This document shows positions 51,015-59,195 of a stretch of 64,000 bases of DNA, one piece after another. Position 1 is the first letter of the stretch; each line of letters opens with the position of its first letter. The translations under genes and the position numbers were made by a program. The stretch covers positions 1-64,000 of the forward strand of contig NZ_LNQC01000037.1 of NCBI RefSeq assembly GCF_001651855.1. Reading direction: 5' to 3'. The notes beneath the pieces were generated by a model. The model saw nothing but the letters and a program-made list of their open reading frames with translations, did no database searches and was not told the DNA's origin. This DNA comes from Sinorhizobium americanum (GTDB lineage Bacteria > Pseudomonadota > Alphaproteobacteria > Rhizobiales > Rhizobiaceae).

Positions 51015-53930
51015 TTAGAACATCGCGAAATCGCTGGTCGAGAGCGTCGTGACGCCCTTCAGGATGGCGACGAGTTCGAGGTCCGCCTCGGTGCCCTTGC
51101 CGTCGGCGTCGAACCAAAGCCGGCCGGTGTCGCTTTCGAACAGGAAGGTTCCCTTCGTGCTGGTCGCCACCGGATCGGCACCGACGACGAGCGTGACGGT
51201 CGCGTCGCCGGCGGCAATGCCGTAGTCGCTCTTGTCGAGCAGCAGCTTGTCCTGTCCGCGGGTGAAGTCGGTAATGACGTCGCCCTCACCGTCCCGGCCG
51301 GAGCGGTCGAAGACGAACAGGTCGTTGCCGGCACCGCCGGTCAGCCAGTCGTCGCCGGCGCCGCCGTTCAGTCGGTCGACTCCGGATCGGCCGTCGAGCA
51401 CGTCGTCGGCCCCGCCGCCGTTCAACGTATTCGCCGCCGCGTCGCCGCGGATGACGTCGTCATTGGCGCTGCCATTGATGATCTCGAAATTCTTCACCGT
51501 CAGGCCCTGCGCCATGCCCCTGTTCGAGGCCTGGTTCTGAAGGTCAAGCACGACCGAGATGTCGCTGGTGTCCTTGAACGAGAGCGTGTCGGTGCCGATG
51601 CCGCCATCGAAGACATCGGTTCCGGTGAAGACGGTGCGCGTCAGCGTGTCATTGCCGGCGTCGCCGAACAAGCTGTCGCTGCCGGCGCCGTCGGTGAGCA
51701 CGTCATGGCCGTCGCCGCCGCGCAGCGTGTCGTTGCCGCCATTGCCCTCGAGCCGATCGCTAAGCTTGCCGCCGGTGATCGTGTCCTTGCCGGCGCTGCC
51801 GAGATAGTTCAGCACCTCGAAGCCCTTGAAGGAGGTGGTCGTATCGACGGTGGCGCTGCCGGTCGCGAAGCTGAAGGCGATGTCCTTCGTCTGGTTGCTC
51901 GCATCGAGGTCGAGCGTGTCGGTGCCGGTGCCGCCATCAGCCGTGTCGCCGATCCCGGCATAGACGCGATCGTTGCCGTCTTCGCCGGAGATATTGTCGC
52001 GGCCGCCATAAACACCGACGCCGTCGCCTGACAGCGTGTCATTGCCGAGACCGCCCCTCAGCGTATCGTTGCCGAGATTGCCGGCGAGCACGTCGTCGCC
52101 GGCACCGCCGGTCAGGCTATCGTGGCCGCTGCCGCCGTGCAGCGCGTCATTCAATGCGCCGCCGACGAAAATATCGTTGCCGCTGCCGCCGACGAGTTTC
52201 ACACGCTCGATGTTCTTGACCGTCACCGGCGCATTGCTGACGGTGACCGAGGGGGCGAGCTTGAAGGTGATCCCGGCGGTGTACTTGGAGAAATCGATCG
52301 ACGCGAAATCCGTACCGGTGCCGCCATCGAGCGTCAGCTTGCCGGTCGATGCGCTCCGCGCGAACGAGTCGTTGCCGGTGCCGAGATCGACCGTGTTGTG
52401 ACCAATCACGCTGCCGCTGTCGCCGACGCTGACCGTGTCGTCGCCGTCGCCGGCCTTGATGACATTGGTGCCGCCAAAGTCGATGAGGCGGTCATGGCCA
52501 GCACCTGAAGAAAGATTGTCGTTTCCGGTGCCGCCATCAAGCACGTCGGAGCCGGCGGTGCCGATCAGCGTGTCGTTGCCGGCATAGCCGGAGAAATTGA
52601 CGCTTTGGGCAGTGCCAACCGACTTGACGACGTCATTGCCGGAGCCGAAGAGCACCTGGTAGCGCTCGAAATTCTTGAGCGATGTGCTCTCCGACAGCGT
52701 AGCGCCGGCACCCGTTGCAGAGAAGCTCAGATCCGCCGTAGCCGTGCGACGGTCGACGGTCACGTGGTCGGTCCCGAGACCGCCGTCGCCCTTGTCCGCC
52801 CCGCCATCGCCCAGTTCAACCCGGTCGTTGCCGTCGCCGGCAACGACGCTGTCCTTGCCGAGACCGCTCTTGACATGATCGTCACCGGCACCGGCATTGA
52901 CGATGTCGTCGCCCGCCGCGCTGTCGATGATGTCGGTGCCGGTGCTGGTGGTGATCGTGTTGGCGCCGGTGCCAGTCGCGGTGATGGTGTAGTTCTCCAT
53001 GCCGATGAACGTGGTGCCGCCGGCGAGCGTGTTGACCAGCGTCGCCGCCTTGGCGGCGAAATTGCCGGTAAAGTTCGTCAGCACCAGGCGGTCATTGCCG
53101 CCGGCATCGGTGATCGTGTCCTTGCCCTCCCCGTAACGGTAGGTGATCGTGTCGTTTCCTGCCCCGCCCTCGACCTTGTCGTCGCCGGCACCGCCATCCA
53201 GCGAGTCGTTGCCGACGTCACCGAAGAGACTGTCAAAGCCGATACCGCCGGATACGGAATCGTCGCCGGTGCCGCCGCGAACATCGTCATTGCCGGCGTC
53301 GCCGGAAAGGAAGTCCATTCCCTGGTCCCCGGTGAGAATATCGTCATCGTCGTCGCCGTTGATGAAATCCGTCCCATAGCCACCCTTCAGCGTGTCCTTG
53401 CCGAGCCCGCCCATCAGGAGGTCTGCGCCGCGACCGCCGGTCAGCTTGTCGTCGCCGGCCCCGCCGGTGAACATGTCGCTATAGTTGCCGCCGGTGATCG
53501 TATCGGCGAAATCGGTCCCGGTGATGCTGAAGGCTTCGACATTGGTGGTCTTGATATTGCCGACCAGCGTTTGCGGGGCGATCCAATCCTTGATCGCGAT
53601 GTTCACGCCAGCGGTAAGGTCGGAATAATCGACCATGAGACGATCAGTGCCCGAACCGCCGTCAGCGATGTCGCCGGCGCCGGAAAGCGGCACGTCGGCC
53701 ATGATCGTGTCCTGACCGGAGCCGCCATTGACGGTATCGCTTTCGTCGCCGCCGTCGAGAAAATCATTGCCGCTGTTGCCGTTCAGCGTGTCCTGGCCGG
53801 TGTCGCCCATGATGAAGTCACCCTGGAACGAGCCGCTGAGCGTATCGTTGCCGCCCATGCCGAGGATCTGGTCTGCGCCGAAATCGCCATTCAGCGTATC
53901 GGCATTGTCGCTACCCGGTATCATTCTCAT
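51015..53930 (-). CDS. RTX (hemolysin-type calcium-binding) secreted protein
   Basis: A 971-residue protein made almost wholly of GGxGxDxLx nonapeptide repeats, which bind calcium as parallel beta-rolls (for example GGAGDDKLTGGRGADLLMGG, then GLGKDTLKGGYGTDFINGD). About five blocks of repeats are separated by roughly 60-residue non-repeat domains with a FERYQVLFGSGNDVVKS-like end. The last 90 residues (LFVFDRSGRDGEGDVITDFTRG, then LDKSDYGI) look like a type I secretion signal with its typical subdomain. No N-terminal signal peptide. ATG at 53930 has AGGAG. No ABC exporter adjoins it. It is an extracellular matrix or adhesion candidate. Confidence 0.88.
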   Translation of the reverse strand: MRMIPGSDNADTLNGDFGADQILGMGGNDTLSGSFQGDFIMGDTGQDTLNGNSGNDFLDGGDESDTVNGGSGQDTIMADVPLSGAGDIADGGSGTDRLMVDYSDLTAGVNIAIKDWIAPQTLVGNIKTTNVEAFSITGTDFADTITGGNYSDMFTGGAGDDKLTGGRGADLLMGGLGKDTLKGGYGTDFINGDDDDDILTGDQGMDFLSGDAGNDDVRGGTGDDSVSGGIGFDSLFGDVGNDSLDGGAGDDKVEGGAGNDTITYRYGEGKDTITDAGGNDRLVLTNFTGNFAAKAATLVNTLAGGTTFIGMENYTITATGTGANTITTSTGTDIIDSAAGDDIVNAGAGDDHVKSGLGKDSVVAGDGNDRVELGDGGADKGDGGLGTDHVTVDRRTATADLSFSATGAGATLSESTSLKNFERYQVLFGSGNDVVKSVGTAQSVNFSGYAGNDTLIGTAGSDVLDGGTGNDNLSSGAGHDRLIDFGGTNVIKAGDGDDTVSVGDSGSVIGHNTVDLGTGNDSFARSASTGKLTLDGGTGTDFASIDFSKYTAGITFKLAPSVTVSNAPVTVKNIERVKLVGGSGNDIFVGGALNDALHGGSGHDSLTGGAGDDVLAGNLGNDTLRGGLGNDTLSGDGVGVYGGRDNISGEDGNDRVYAGIGDTADGGTGTDTLDLDASNQTKDIAFSFATGSATVDTTTSFKGFEVLNYLGSAGKDTITGGKLSDRLEGNGGNDTLRGGDGHDVLTDGAGSDSLFGDAGNDTLTRTVFTGTDVFDGGIGTDTLSFKDTSDISVVLDLQNQASNRGMAQGLTVKNFEIINGSANDDVIRGDAAANTLNGGGADDVLDGRSGVDRLNGGAGDDWLTGGAGNDLFVFDRSGRDGEGDVITDFTRGQDKLLLDKSDYGIAAGDATVTLVVGADPVATSTKGTFLFESDTGRLWFDADGKGTEADLELVAILKGVTTLSTSDFAMF

Positions 53931-54448
53931 TCGTTTCTCCTGAGTATTTGTTGGCACAGAGGCTTCGTTCGCCAGCAGGGAGCGGCGTCGAAGCGGATTC
54001 TGATTTTTGGAAATGTTGCCCGGCCGAAAGCCGGACCAAAGGTTAGGACGGCACTGTCATTAACGATTCTTGTTCATAGCCTTGCCCCTCAATTCCGGAC
54101 GACTTACGTCCATGTCCGTCATATTGTTCAGAAAAAATCGTCGCGGTGTTCCCATGGATACAGCCGGAGATGGGCGAAGACTTTACTTCAATCGTAAGAA
54201 TATCGCCTACAGAGTGAGCGGATCATGCTGAAAGACTTGAGTTTCTTTCCCGTTTGTGATGCACGTTGTACTTTACTCTGACGCGACAATGGCAGTTCCC
54301 AACGTTCCTTCCGAAACCTGCTCCGCGCTGCCGCACGCATATTTCACCGCTTGGCGCCGAGGGCGTCGCGCGCTTCGAGGCCGCTTGTCGCACTGGTGCG
54401 CATCCCAATTGAAAATTGAACAACAGCCATTCGTGAAAAGAGCGTGAA
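53931..54448. other. Divergent intergenic region between RTX and SARP-like genes
   Basis: About 520 bases, no gene called. Parts (54050-54260) are AT-richer than the flanks and should hold the promoters of both genes. I see no clear operator palindrome. Confidence 0.5.
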
Positions 54449-56473
54449 ATGAACGAGGTACCGCGGTTTTCAGAGAATTTCCGTGGGTTGCAGATCGAGT
54501 TCAATCTGCTGGGAGGATTCGCTGTGCGCTCTCCCACCGGTGAGGCACTGATCCTGCCGACCGCCAAGACTCGGCTTCTCGCCGCCTATCTGGCTTTGTC
54601 GGCGGGCCAGTATCAGGCTCGCTCCAAGCTGTGCGCGCTTTTCTGGGAGGACCGGGGCGCTGAGCAGGCGCGGGCAAGCCTGCGCAATGCGCTGGCGGCG
54701 ATCCGCGCCGTCCTGGGCGATCACATTCTGATCGCGAACCGCGAGGCGGTCATGCTCGACCCGAATTTCGTATGCACCGACGTCGATGAACTCAAGTCGC
54801 TCATGGGCCGAACCTCGGCCACCGCGGAAGCCGAGACGGCGCGACGCTTGGCCGCTGAGCTTTTGGAAGGCCTGACGGTCTCGGGGGAAGAGCTGACGGA
54901 ATGGCTCGAGTTCGAGCGGACGCGATGCCGCAATCTATCGGAAGCATTGCTTTCCACGACTGCTGAACAGCTTGCCGAGCACGGCGACGAAGCGGCAGCC
55001 GTGGCGCTCGCCCAGCAACTGGTCGCACTCGACCCCTTTCGAGAAAAGAGCCATCGATTGCTGATGCGCCTCTACGCACGCCAAGGGGAGCGTTCGCTTG
55101 CCGCAGCGCAATTCCAGACCTGTCGCCAACTGCTTGCCGACGAGCTCGGAACCGCGCCCTCGCCGCAGACCGTCGCTCTGGCCCATGAACTATCGTTGGA
55201 CGCAACGCCCACGCGGGAAGCCAGACGCCTGGAGGTCGCACCCTCCCCCATCCAGCAGAAAGCAGCACGCGGTGCGGATACCGATTTCCGCATTTCCATC
55301 GCCGTCTTGCCATTTCTTCGTCCGGCGGAGGATGCCGATCAGTCGTTCCTGGCGGAAGGGCTCGCCGAGGATTTGATCAACGAGCTTTCGCGTCACAAGG
55401 ATTTCCTCGTCATTGCCCGCCAATCGACCTTCGCCTTCGGCGCCGGCCCGCGGCTTGCGGAGCACGCCGCCCAAGCTCTTGATGTTCGTTATGTGCTTAC
55501 CGGAAATCTTAGGCGTCGGGGAGATGATCTGAGCCTCGGCGTCCAGCTCATCGACACCGCTACCCACCGCACCGTCTGGGCCGAACGCTATGCACGCAAG
55601 CTCGAAGAGCTATTCGCGGTTCAGGATGAAATCGTCGGCCTCATCATCACCGCCGTCGACGCAGAAGTGCGTTCGTCGGAGCGCGAGCGGGCTCTGCGCA
55701 AACTGCCCGAGACCATGGATGCTTGGGAATTTTTCCACCGCGGCCTCTGGCATGTCTACAATTTCTCCATGGACCAAATCGAGGCGGCGGAGCACTACTT
55801 CAGGCGCGCGACAGAGCTCAATCCGCGTTTTGCTCTCGGACATGCCGGCTTGGCGCAGGCAGCGGTGGTTCGCGTTGTCTGGCAAATGTCGGACGACATC
55901 CCCGCCACACTTGAGTCTGGCCTCGTGCATGCCCGTCATGCCGTAGCCCTCGATGGCGCCCACCCCTACCCGCACGTCATGCTGGGGAGGCTTCTCACCT
56001 GCCGGGGCGAACTCGGCCTTGCGCATGACCACCTTCGCATCGCGACAGAGCTTAACCCGAGCTACGCCCACGCCCATTACGCGGTGGCGCAGGTGCATAT
56101 CTGGTCGGGTCAGCCGGCCGAGGCCCTGCCCCACATCGATCGCGCCATCCGTTTCAGTCCGCGCGATCCCCTTCTCAGCATGTTCATGACCGTGCGTTCG
56201 GTCTGTCTTTTTCTGATGGGCGACATGACTGGTGCGGAGGCCGCAGCCCGAGCTGCGATCGGTCGCCAGGCGCGCGAAAGCTGGTCGCGCCTTGGGCTCG
56301 CCGCAGCACTCGTCGAGAGCGGTCGGACCGACGAGGCACGGGCAGCCGTAGCCGAGGCAAAAGCGCTGATGCCGAACCTGTCAATCGCCAATCTCGACAA
56401 TCTGATCGGGCGAATGGCATCGGCGCCGCGTCAGCGCATCATAGAAGCATTGCAACGGGCAGGCCTCCAATAG
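54449..56473 (+). CDS. SARP/BTAD-TolB-N-TPR regulatory protein
   Basis: A 674-residue multidomain protein. Residues 15-100 form an OmpR-like winged helix of the SARP type (FNLLGGFAVRSPTGEAL, then TAKTRLLAAYLALSAG and QARASLRNALAAIRAVLGD). Residues 120-245 are a bacterial transcriptional activator (BTAD) helical domain. Residues 285-410 match the TolB-N-like region found in adenylate-cyclase relatives (IAVLPFLRPAEDADQSFLAE, then LDVRYVLTGNLRRRGDDLSL). The rest is TPR repeats (for example AEHYFRRATELNPRFALGHA). No membrane segment. It is divergent from the RTX gene and a likely regulator of it. Confidence 0.82.
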   Translation: MNEVPRFSENFRGLQIEFNLLGGFAVRSPTGEALILPTAKTRLLAAYLALSAGQYQARSKLCALFWEDRGAEQARASLRNALAAIRAVLGDHILIANREAVMLDPNFVCTDVDELKSLMGRTSATAEAETARRLAAELLEGLTVSGEELTEWLEFERTRCRNLSEALLSTTAEQLAEHGDEAAAVALAQQLVALDPFREKSHRLLMRLYARQGERSLAAAQFQTCRQLLADELGTAPSPQTVALAHELSLDATPTREARRLEVAPSPIQQKAARGADTDFRISIAVLPFLRPAEDADQSFLAEGLAEDLINELSRHKDFLVIARQSTFAFGAGPRLAEHAAQALDVRYVLTGNLRRRGDDLSLGVQLIDTATHRTVWAERYARKLEELFAVQDEIVGLIITAVDAEVRSSERERALRKLPETMDAWEFFHRGLWHVYNFSMDQIEAAEHYFRRATELNPRFALGHAGLAQAAVVRVVWQMSDDIPATLESGLVHARHAVALDGAHPYPHVMLGRLLTCRGELGLAHDHLRIATELNPSYAHAHYAVAQVHIWSGQPAEALPHIDRAIRFSPRDPLLSMFMTVRSVCLFLMGDMTGAEAAARAAIGRQARESWSRLGLAAALVESGRTDEARAAVAEAKALMPNLSIANLDNLIGRMASAPRQRIIEALQRAGLQ

Positions 56474-56941
56474 TCGGGCCTTCGTGCCGACAAAAGTCCT
56501 CCAATCTCATATCCGACCGCATTGCATTGCAGCATTCGGTAATTGACTGATATTGCTCGCCAGTCCAGGCAGGATCCTCGGCGCCGTGGAGTCCATTTGA
56601 TGCAGTGCAAGGCAACTCCTCCGCCGGAATTTCAAGATTATTCTGGAGGAATTGCTAAAATACATGTATCTTTCGAGCTAGATCGTCCCGGGAGGGGGAA
56701 AATCCCCGCGGATTGAACGAAGAGATAAGACTAATATCTGCTGCACCAAGCCCGGATTCACGCCTTCGGGCTAGCATACTATATTCTGCAAGAAGTCTTC
56801 TTTAACGCCCTGCGAAAGCAGACATTTTTCTATTAAAGGCCGATTGCTGCATCACTGATTTATCTCGAACAAATTGAGAACCAAATTTCTATTGCGTATG
56901 TCAACATTGAAAGGGGCGTTTTGTAACCGGAGTACTGGACG
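56474..56941. other. AT-rich intergenic region before the LuxR gene
   Basis: About 470 bases without a supportable frame. The stretch 56640-56900 is distinctly AT-richer than the coding sequence around it, as expected for a regulated promoter region. No perfect palindrome was seen. Confidence 0.5.
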
Positions 56942-58066
56942 ATGTCGGATGCGTACCAAGACAAGTTACTACTTAGCCTCATTCAAGCAATTTACGAAAC
57001 GGTGTTACTGCCTTCCGCCTGGGATCGAATTGTCGCTGATCTCACGAAACTGGCACGGGCAGAATCGGGCGCCATCCTCGGCTTCGAGGGGCTCGACAAC
57101 AGGAAAATCAGCCTCGCCGTCAAAGGCGTGCAGAGATCGGCTCTGCTCGACGCGGATACGCTCTCGGCGCTGGACGAAGCCACGCTCGCGATGGGCTTGG
57201 GAGCAATCGCCACCTTGCCCGTGACGCTGGCGAACAGCGCCCCATGGTCATCCGCCTTGCGCCGCTGCTTCGGTGAGGATGGCAAAATTCTCATTCTGCT
57301 CGTGTCGAAAGAAGGAAGCCGGCGAATTGTCGTCGCCTGTTTCTTCCCGCACGCGGCCGATAACCACCTGGCAATTGCCGCCGAAGCGCTGATGAAAGTT
57401 CTTCCGCATTTTCAGACTGCCTTCGCCTTGCAGAAAGCGATGGTCAACGAACGGGAGAAATCAACCCGTACCGAACGGGCCCTCAGAAGCTGCGCCACGT
57501 CGTCAGCCATTGTTACCGCTGATCTTCGCGTAAAATTTGCCAATCGCCGCTTCGGTCGGTTCGTCGATGCCCCGGGCTCTTTCATCGAGTTCAGGGATGA
57601 GGTGCTCGAATTCCGGGACGATGAGCTTCAGTCTGAGATCGAAGATCTGATCGAGCGAGCGCGCGTCAACAAGCACGATCATCACCTCCGCTGGACTAAG
57701 AGCAAACGAACCGGCGTGAGTTGGATTGTCAGCGTCGACTTCTTGTCGTTTGGCAGCGACACCTATCGATTTGGCAACGTCTTTGCCAGCAACGAGCCGA
57801 GCTTTCTTCTGACGATCCGCGAATTGAGCCGGAACACCTTGTTGACGCCCGACGATATCAAATCGGTGTTCGGGCTCACGCCAACAGAAGCTGCATTGGT
57901 GCATTCCCTTGCCAACGGCGACGCTCCCTCCGACATCGCCAAACGCCGGGGCGTTTCGAAGAACACCGTCCACAATCAACTGGCGTCGGCGATGGGGCGC
58001 CTCGGGGTGCGCCGCCAGGCGCAGCTCTTAAGTTCGCTCGCCGTGCTCTCTTTTTTCACGAAGTAA
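56942..58066 (+). CDS. LuxR-family transcriptional regulator
   Basis: A 374-residue protein. The C-terminal HTH (about 310-365) is VFGLTPTEAALVHSLANGDA, then SDIAKRRGVSKNTVHNQLAS and MGRLGVRRQAQLL, the LuxR/NarL pattern. The N-terminal 160 residues are GAF-like in predicted layout, and 175-295 look PAS-like (SAIVTADLRVKFANRRFGRF). No acyl-homoserine-lactone domain or phosphorylation Asp is recognised. GGAG lies 10 bases before the ATG. It is convergent with the csgH-like gene; CsgD of enterics is also LuxR-type, so a link to the curli-like pair is possible. Confidence 0.83.
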   Translation: MSDAYQDKLLLSLIQAIYETVLLPSAWDRIVADLTKLARAESGAILGFEGLDNRKISLAVKGVQRSALLDADTLSALDEATLAMGLGAIATLPVTLANSAPWSSALRRCFGEDGKILILLVSKEGSRRIVVACFFPHAADNHLAIAAEALMKVLPHFQTAFALQKAMVNEREKSTRTERALRSCATSSAIVTADLRVKFANRRFGRFVDAPGSFIEFRDEVLEFRDDELQSEIEDLIERARVNKHDHHLRWTKSKRTGVSWIVSVDFLSFGSDTYRFGNVFASNEPSFLLTIRELSRNTLLTPDDIKSVFGLTPTEAALVHSLANGDAPSDIAKRRGVSKNTVHNQLASAMGRLGVRRQAQLLSSLAVLSFFTK

Positions 58067-58115
58067 CACCGATAAGCGTCAATACATCCTCGACCGGCGC
58101 CGCGTCGTCGCCGCG

Positions 58116-58418
58116 TCAAGGAACAGAACTTTCGCACAGCAGCGTCCCGTCGGCACGATAGACGGACAAGCGGGCCGCCCAGACATCAGGCGCGGTACTG
58201 ACCAGGATGGTTGAAAGCTCCTGCCGTCCCGCCTGTTCGCTCGCGAACGCGCCGGCTTGCACATTCGTGGACGATCCGGTCGTCACCTTGAAGTGATAGG
58301 TCCCCCTCTCCGTCCAGTCGCTGTGCAGCGTCGCAACCAAGGAGGTCAGAGAGTTGGTTCTGGAATGTTCTATGACACATTCGATCGGGGCATAGGCAAC
58401 TGCATCCAGGCTGATCAT
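58116..58418 (-). CDS. csgH: CsgH-like curli chaperone
   Basis: A 100-residue beta-rich protein of the alphaproteobacterial CsgH type, an Ig-like fold that keeps curlin from aggregating. Recognisable stretches are ECVIEHSRTNSLTSLVA, GTYHFKVTTGSSTNVQAGAF and ELSTILVSTAPDVWAARLSV with the two Cys near the ends. The ATG at 58418 has GGGAG 8 bases upstream. From this start there is no signal peptide, which is odd for a periplasmic chaperone; an earlier GTG (58433) adds only five residues. It is downstream of the curlin gene on the same strand. Confidence 0.7.
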   Translation of the reverse strand: MISLDAVAYAPIECVIEHSRTNSLTSLVATLHSDWTERGTYHFKVTTGSSTNVQAGAFASEQAGRQELSTILVSTAPDVWAARLSVYRADGTLLCESSVP

Positions 58419-58454
58419 GGCCTCGTCTCCCACGCGTTGATTTCACGATGGAGG

Positions 58455-58477
58455 ACCGGCCGCGATGGGCGGCCGGT
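58455..58477 (-). promoter_or_regulatory. Intercistronic hairpin between curlin and csgH genes
   Basis: ACCGGCCGC and GCGGCCGGT pair perfectly (9 bp) around GATGG, 15 bases after the curlin stop and 37 before the csgH start. There is no T-run. It is placed to stop part of the transcription or protect the upstream mRNA, so that subunit exceeds chaperone. Confidence 0.6.
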
Positions 58478-58491
58478 CGATCGAAAATCGA

Positions 58492-58851
58492 TCAGTCCTG
58501 CACCGTTATGGAGAGGTTTCCCTCACCGTCTTGATGGGTCAGCGACTTGTTGCCCCAGCCGAACTGGAACGTGCCGGAGGCGTTGTACTTGCCCTTCTGC
58601 AAGGTGATCGCCTTGTGGTCTTTTCCGAACTGCGCCGTTCCGGAAATGTTGCCCTTGCCGCTCTGGACGGACACGGACTGATTGCCCTTGCCCACTTGTC
58701 CGGTGCCGGAGAAGTTGCCCCAGCCCGACTGGCCGGTCGCCGACATGTTGCCGAAGCCGGATTGGCTCGTAACCGATACGTTGTTGCCGGCATAAGCCGC
58801 GGAAACGGTCGAGAATGCGAGAAGTGCGGATGTTGCGAGTGCCTTGAGCAT
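58492..58851 (-). CDS. Curlin-type amyloid subunit with nine 11-residue repeats
   Basis: A 119-residue secreted protein. Residues 1-21 are a signal peptide ending AAYA. From residue 24 to the end it is nine tandem 11-residue units of the form N-x-S-x-T-x-Q-x-G-x-G (NVSVTSQSGFG, NMSATGQSGWG, NFSGTGQVGKG and so on; unit 6 begins with His; the last is cut to eight). The spaced Ser, Gln, Gly and Asn are those of curlin repeats, which stack into cross-beta amyloid. The ATG at 58851 has GGGAG 8 bases upstream; one at 58857 is too close. No CsgE, F or G gene is in the window. Confidence 0.82.
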   Translation of the reverse strand: MLKALATSALLAFSTVSAAYAGNNVSVTSQSGFGNMSATGQSGWGNFSGTGQVGKGNQSVSVQSGKGNISGTAQFGKDHKAITLQKGKYNASGTFQFGWGNKSLTHQDGEGNLSITVQD

Positions 58852-59195
58852 GACCATGTCTCCCTCTTGGACGCCATCATGGCGTGAGGAAACCGTCGCA
58901 GAATTGGACTTCTTAGTACCCATGAACATAAGACTAGAAGGAGGATACACTTTAGACAAACATTGCGAGTTTCATAACAGAAGAAGATGCTCAATTATGC
59001 AGTTCTTTAGTAAATCAATACCATGCGGATCATAGCAACTTATCAACTCCAACGTTAAATGAATTTGAGATTTGCAATCTGGATTAGGCTTGACCGGGGC
59101 AGCCGTCCGTCTTCGGCTGCGTCTTCCCAGGCTGAGCTGCGTCGAGCAACGCCACTCTTTCTTTACCAATTGCTGAAATACTGCCGACGAACGCC
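58852..59195. other. AT-rich divergent region between the curlin and barrel genes
   Basis: About 345 bases, no gene called. AT content is clearly raised at 58905-59065, where both promoters should lie. No named box is recognised. Confidence 0.5.

Noticed and set aside
51015..53930. Repetitive DNA of the RTX gene as a possible CRISPR or satellite
   Set aside because: The repeats are 27-base codon patterns of calcium-binding nonapeptides with no constant repeat and spacer. No CRISPR array was seen anywhere in the window.
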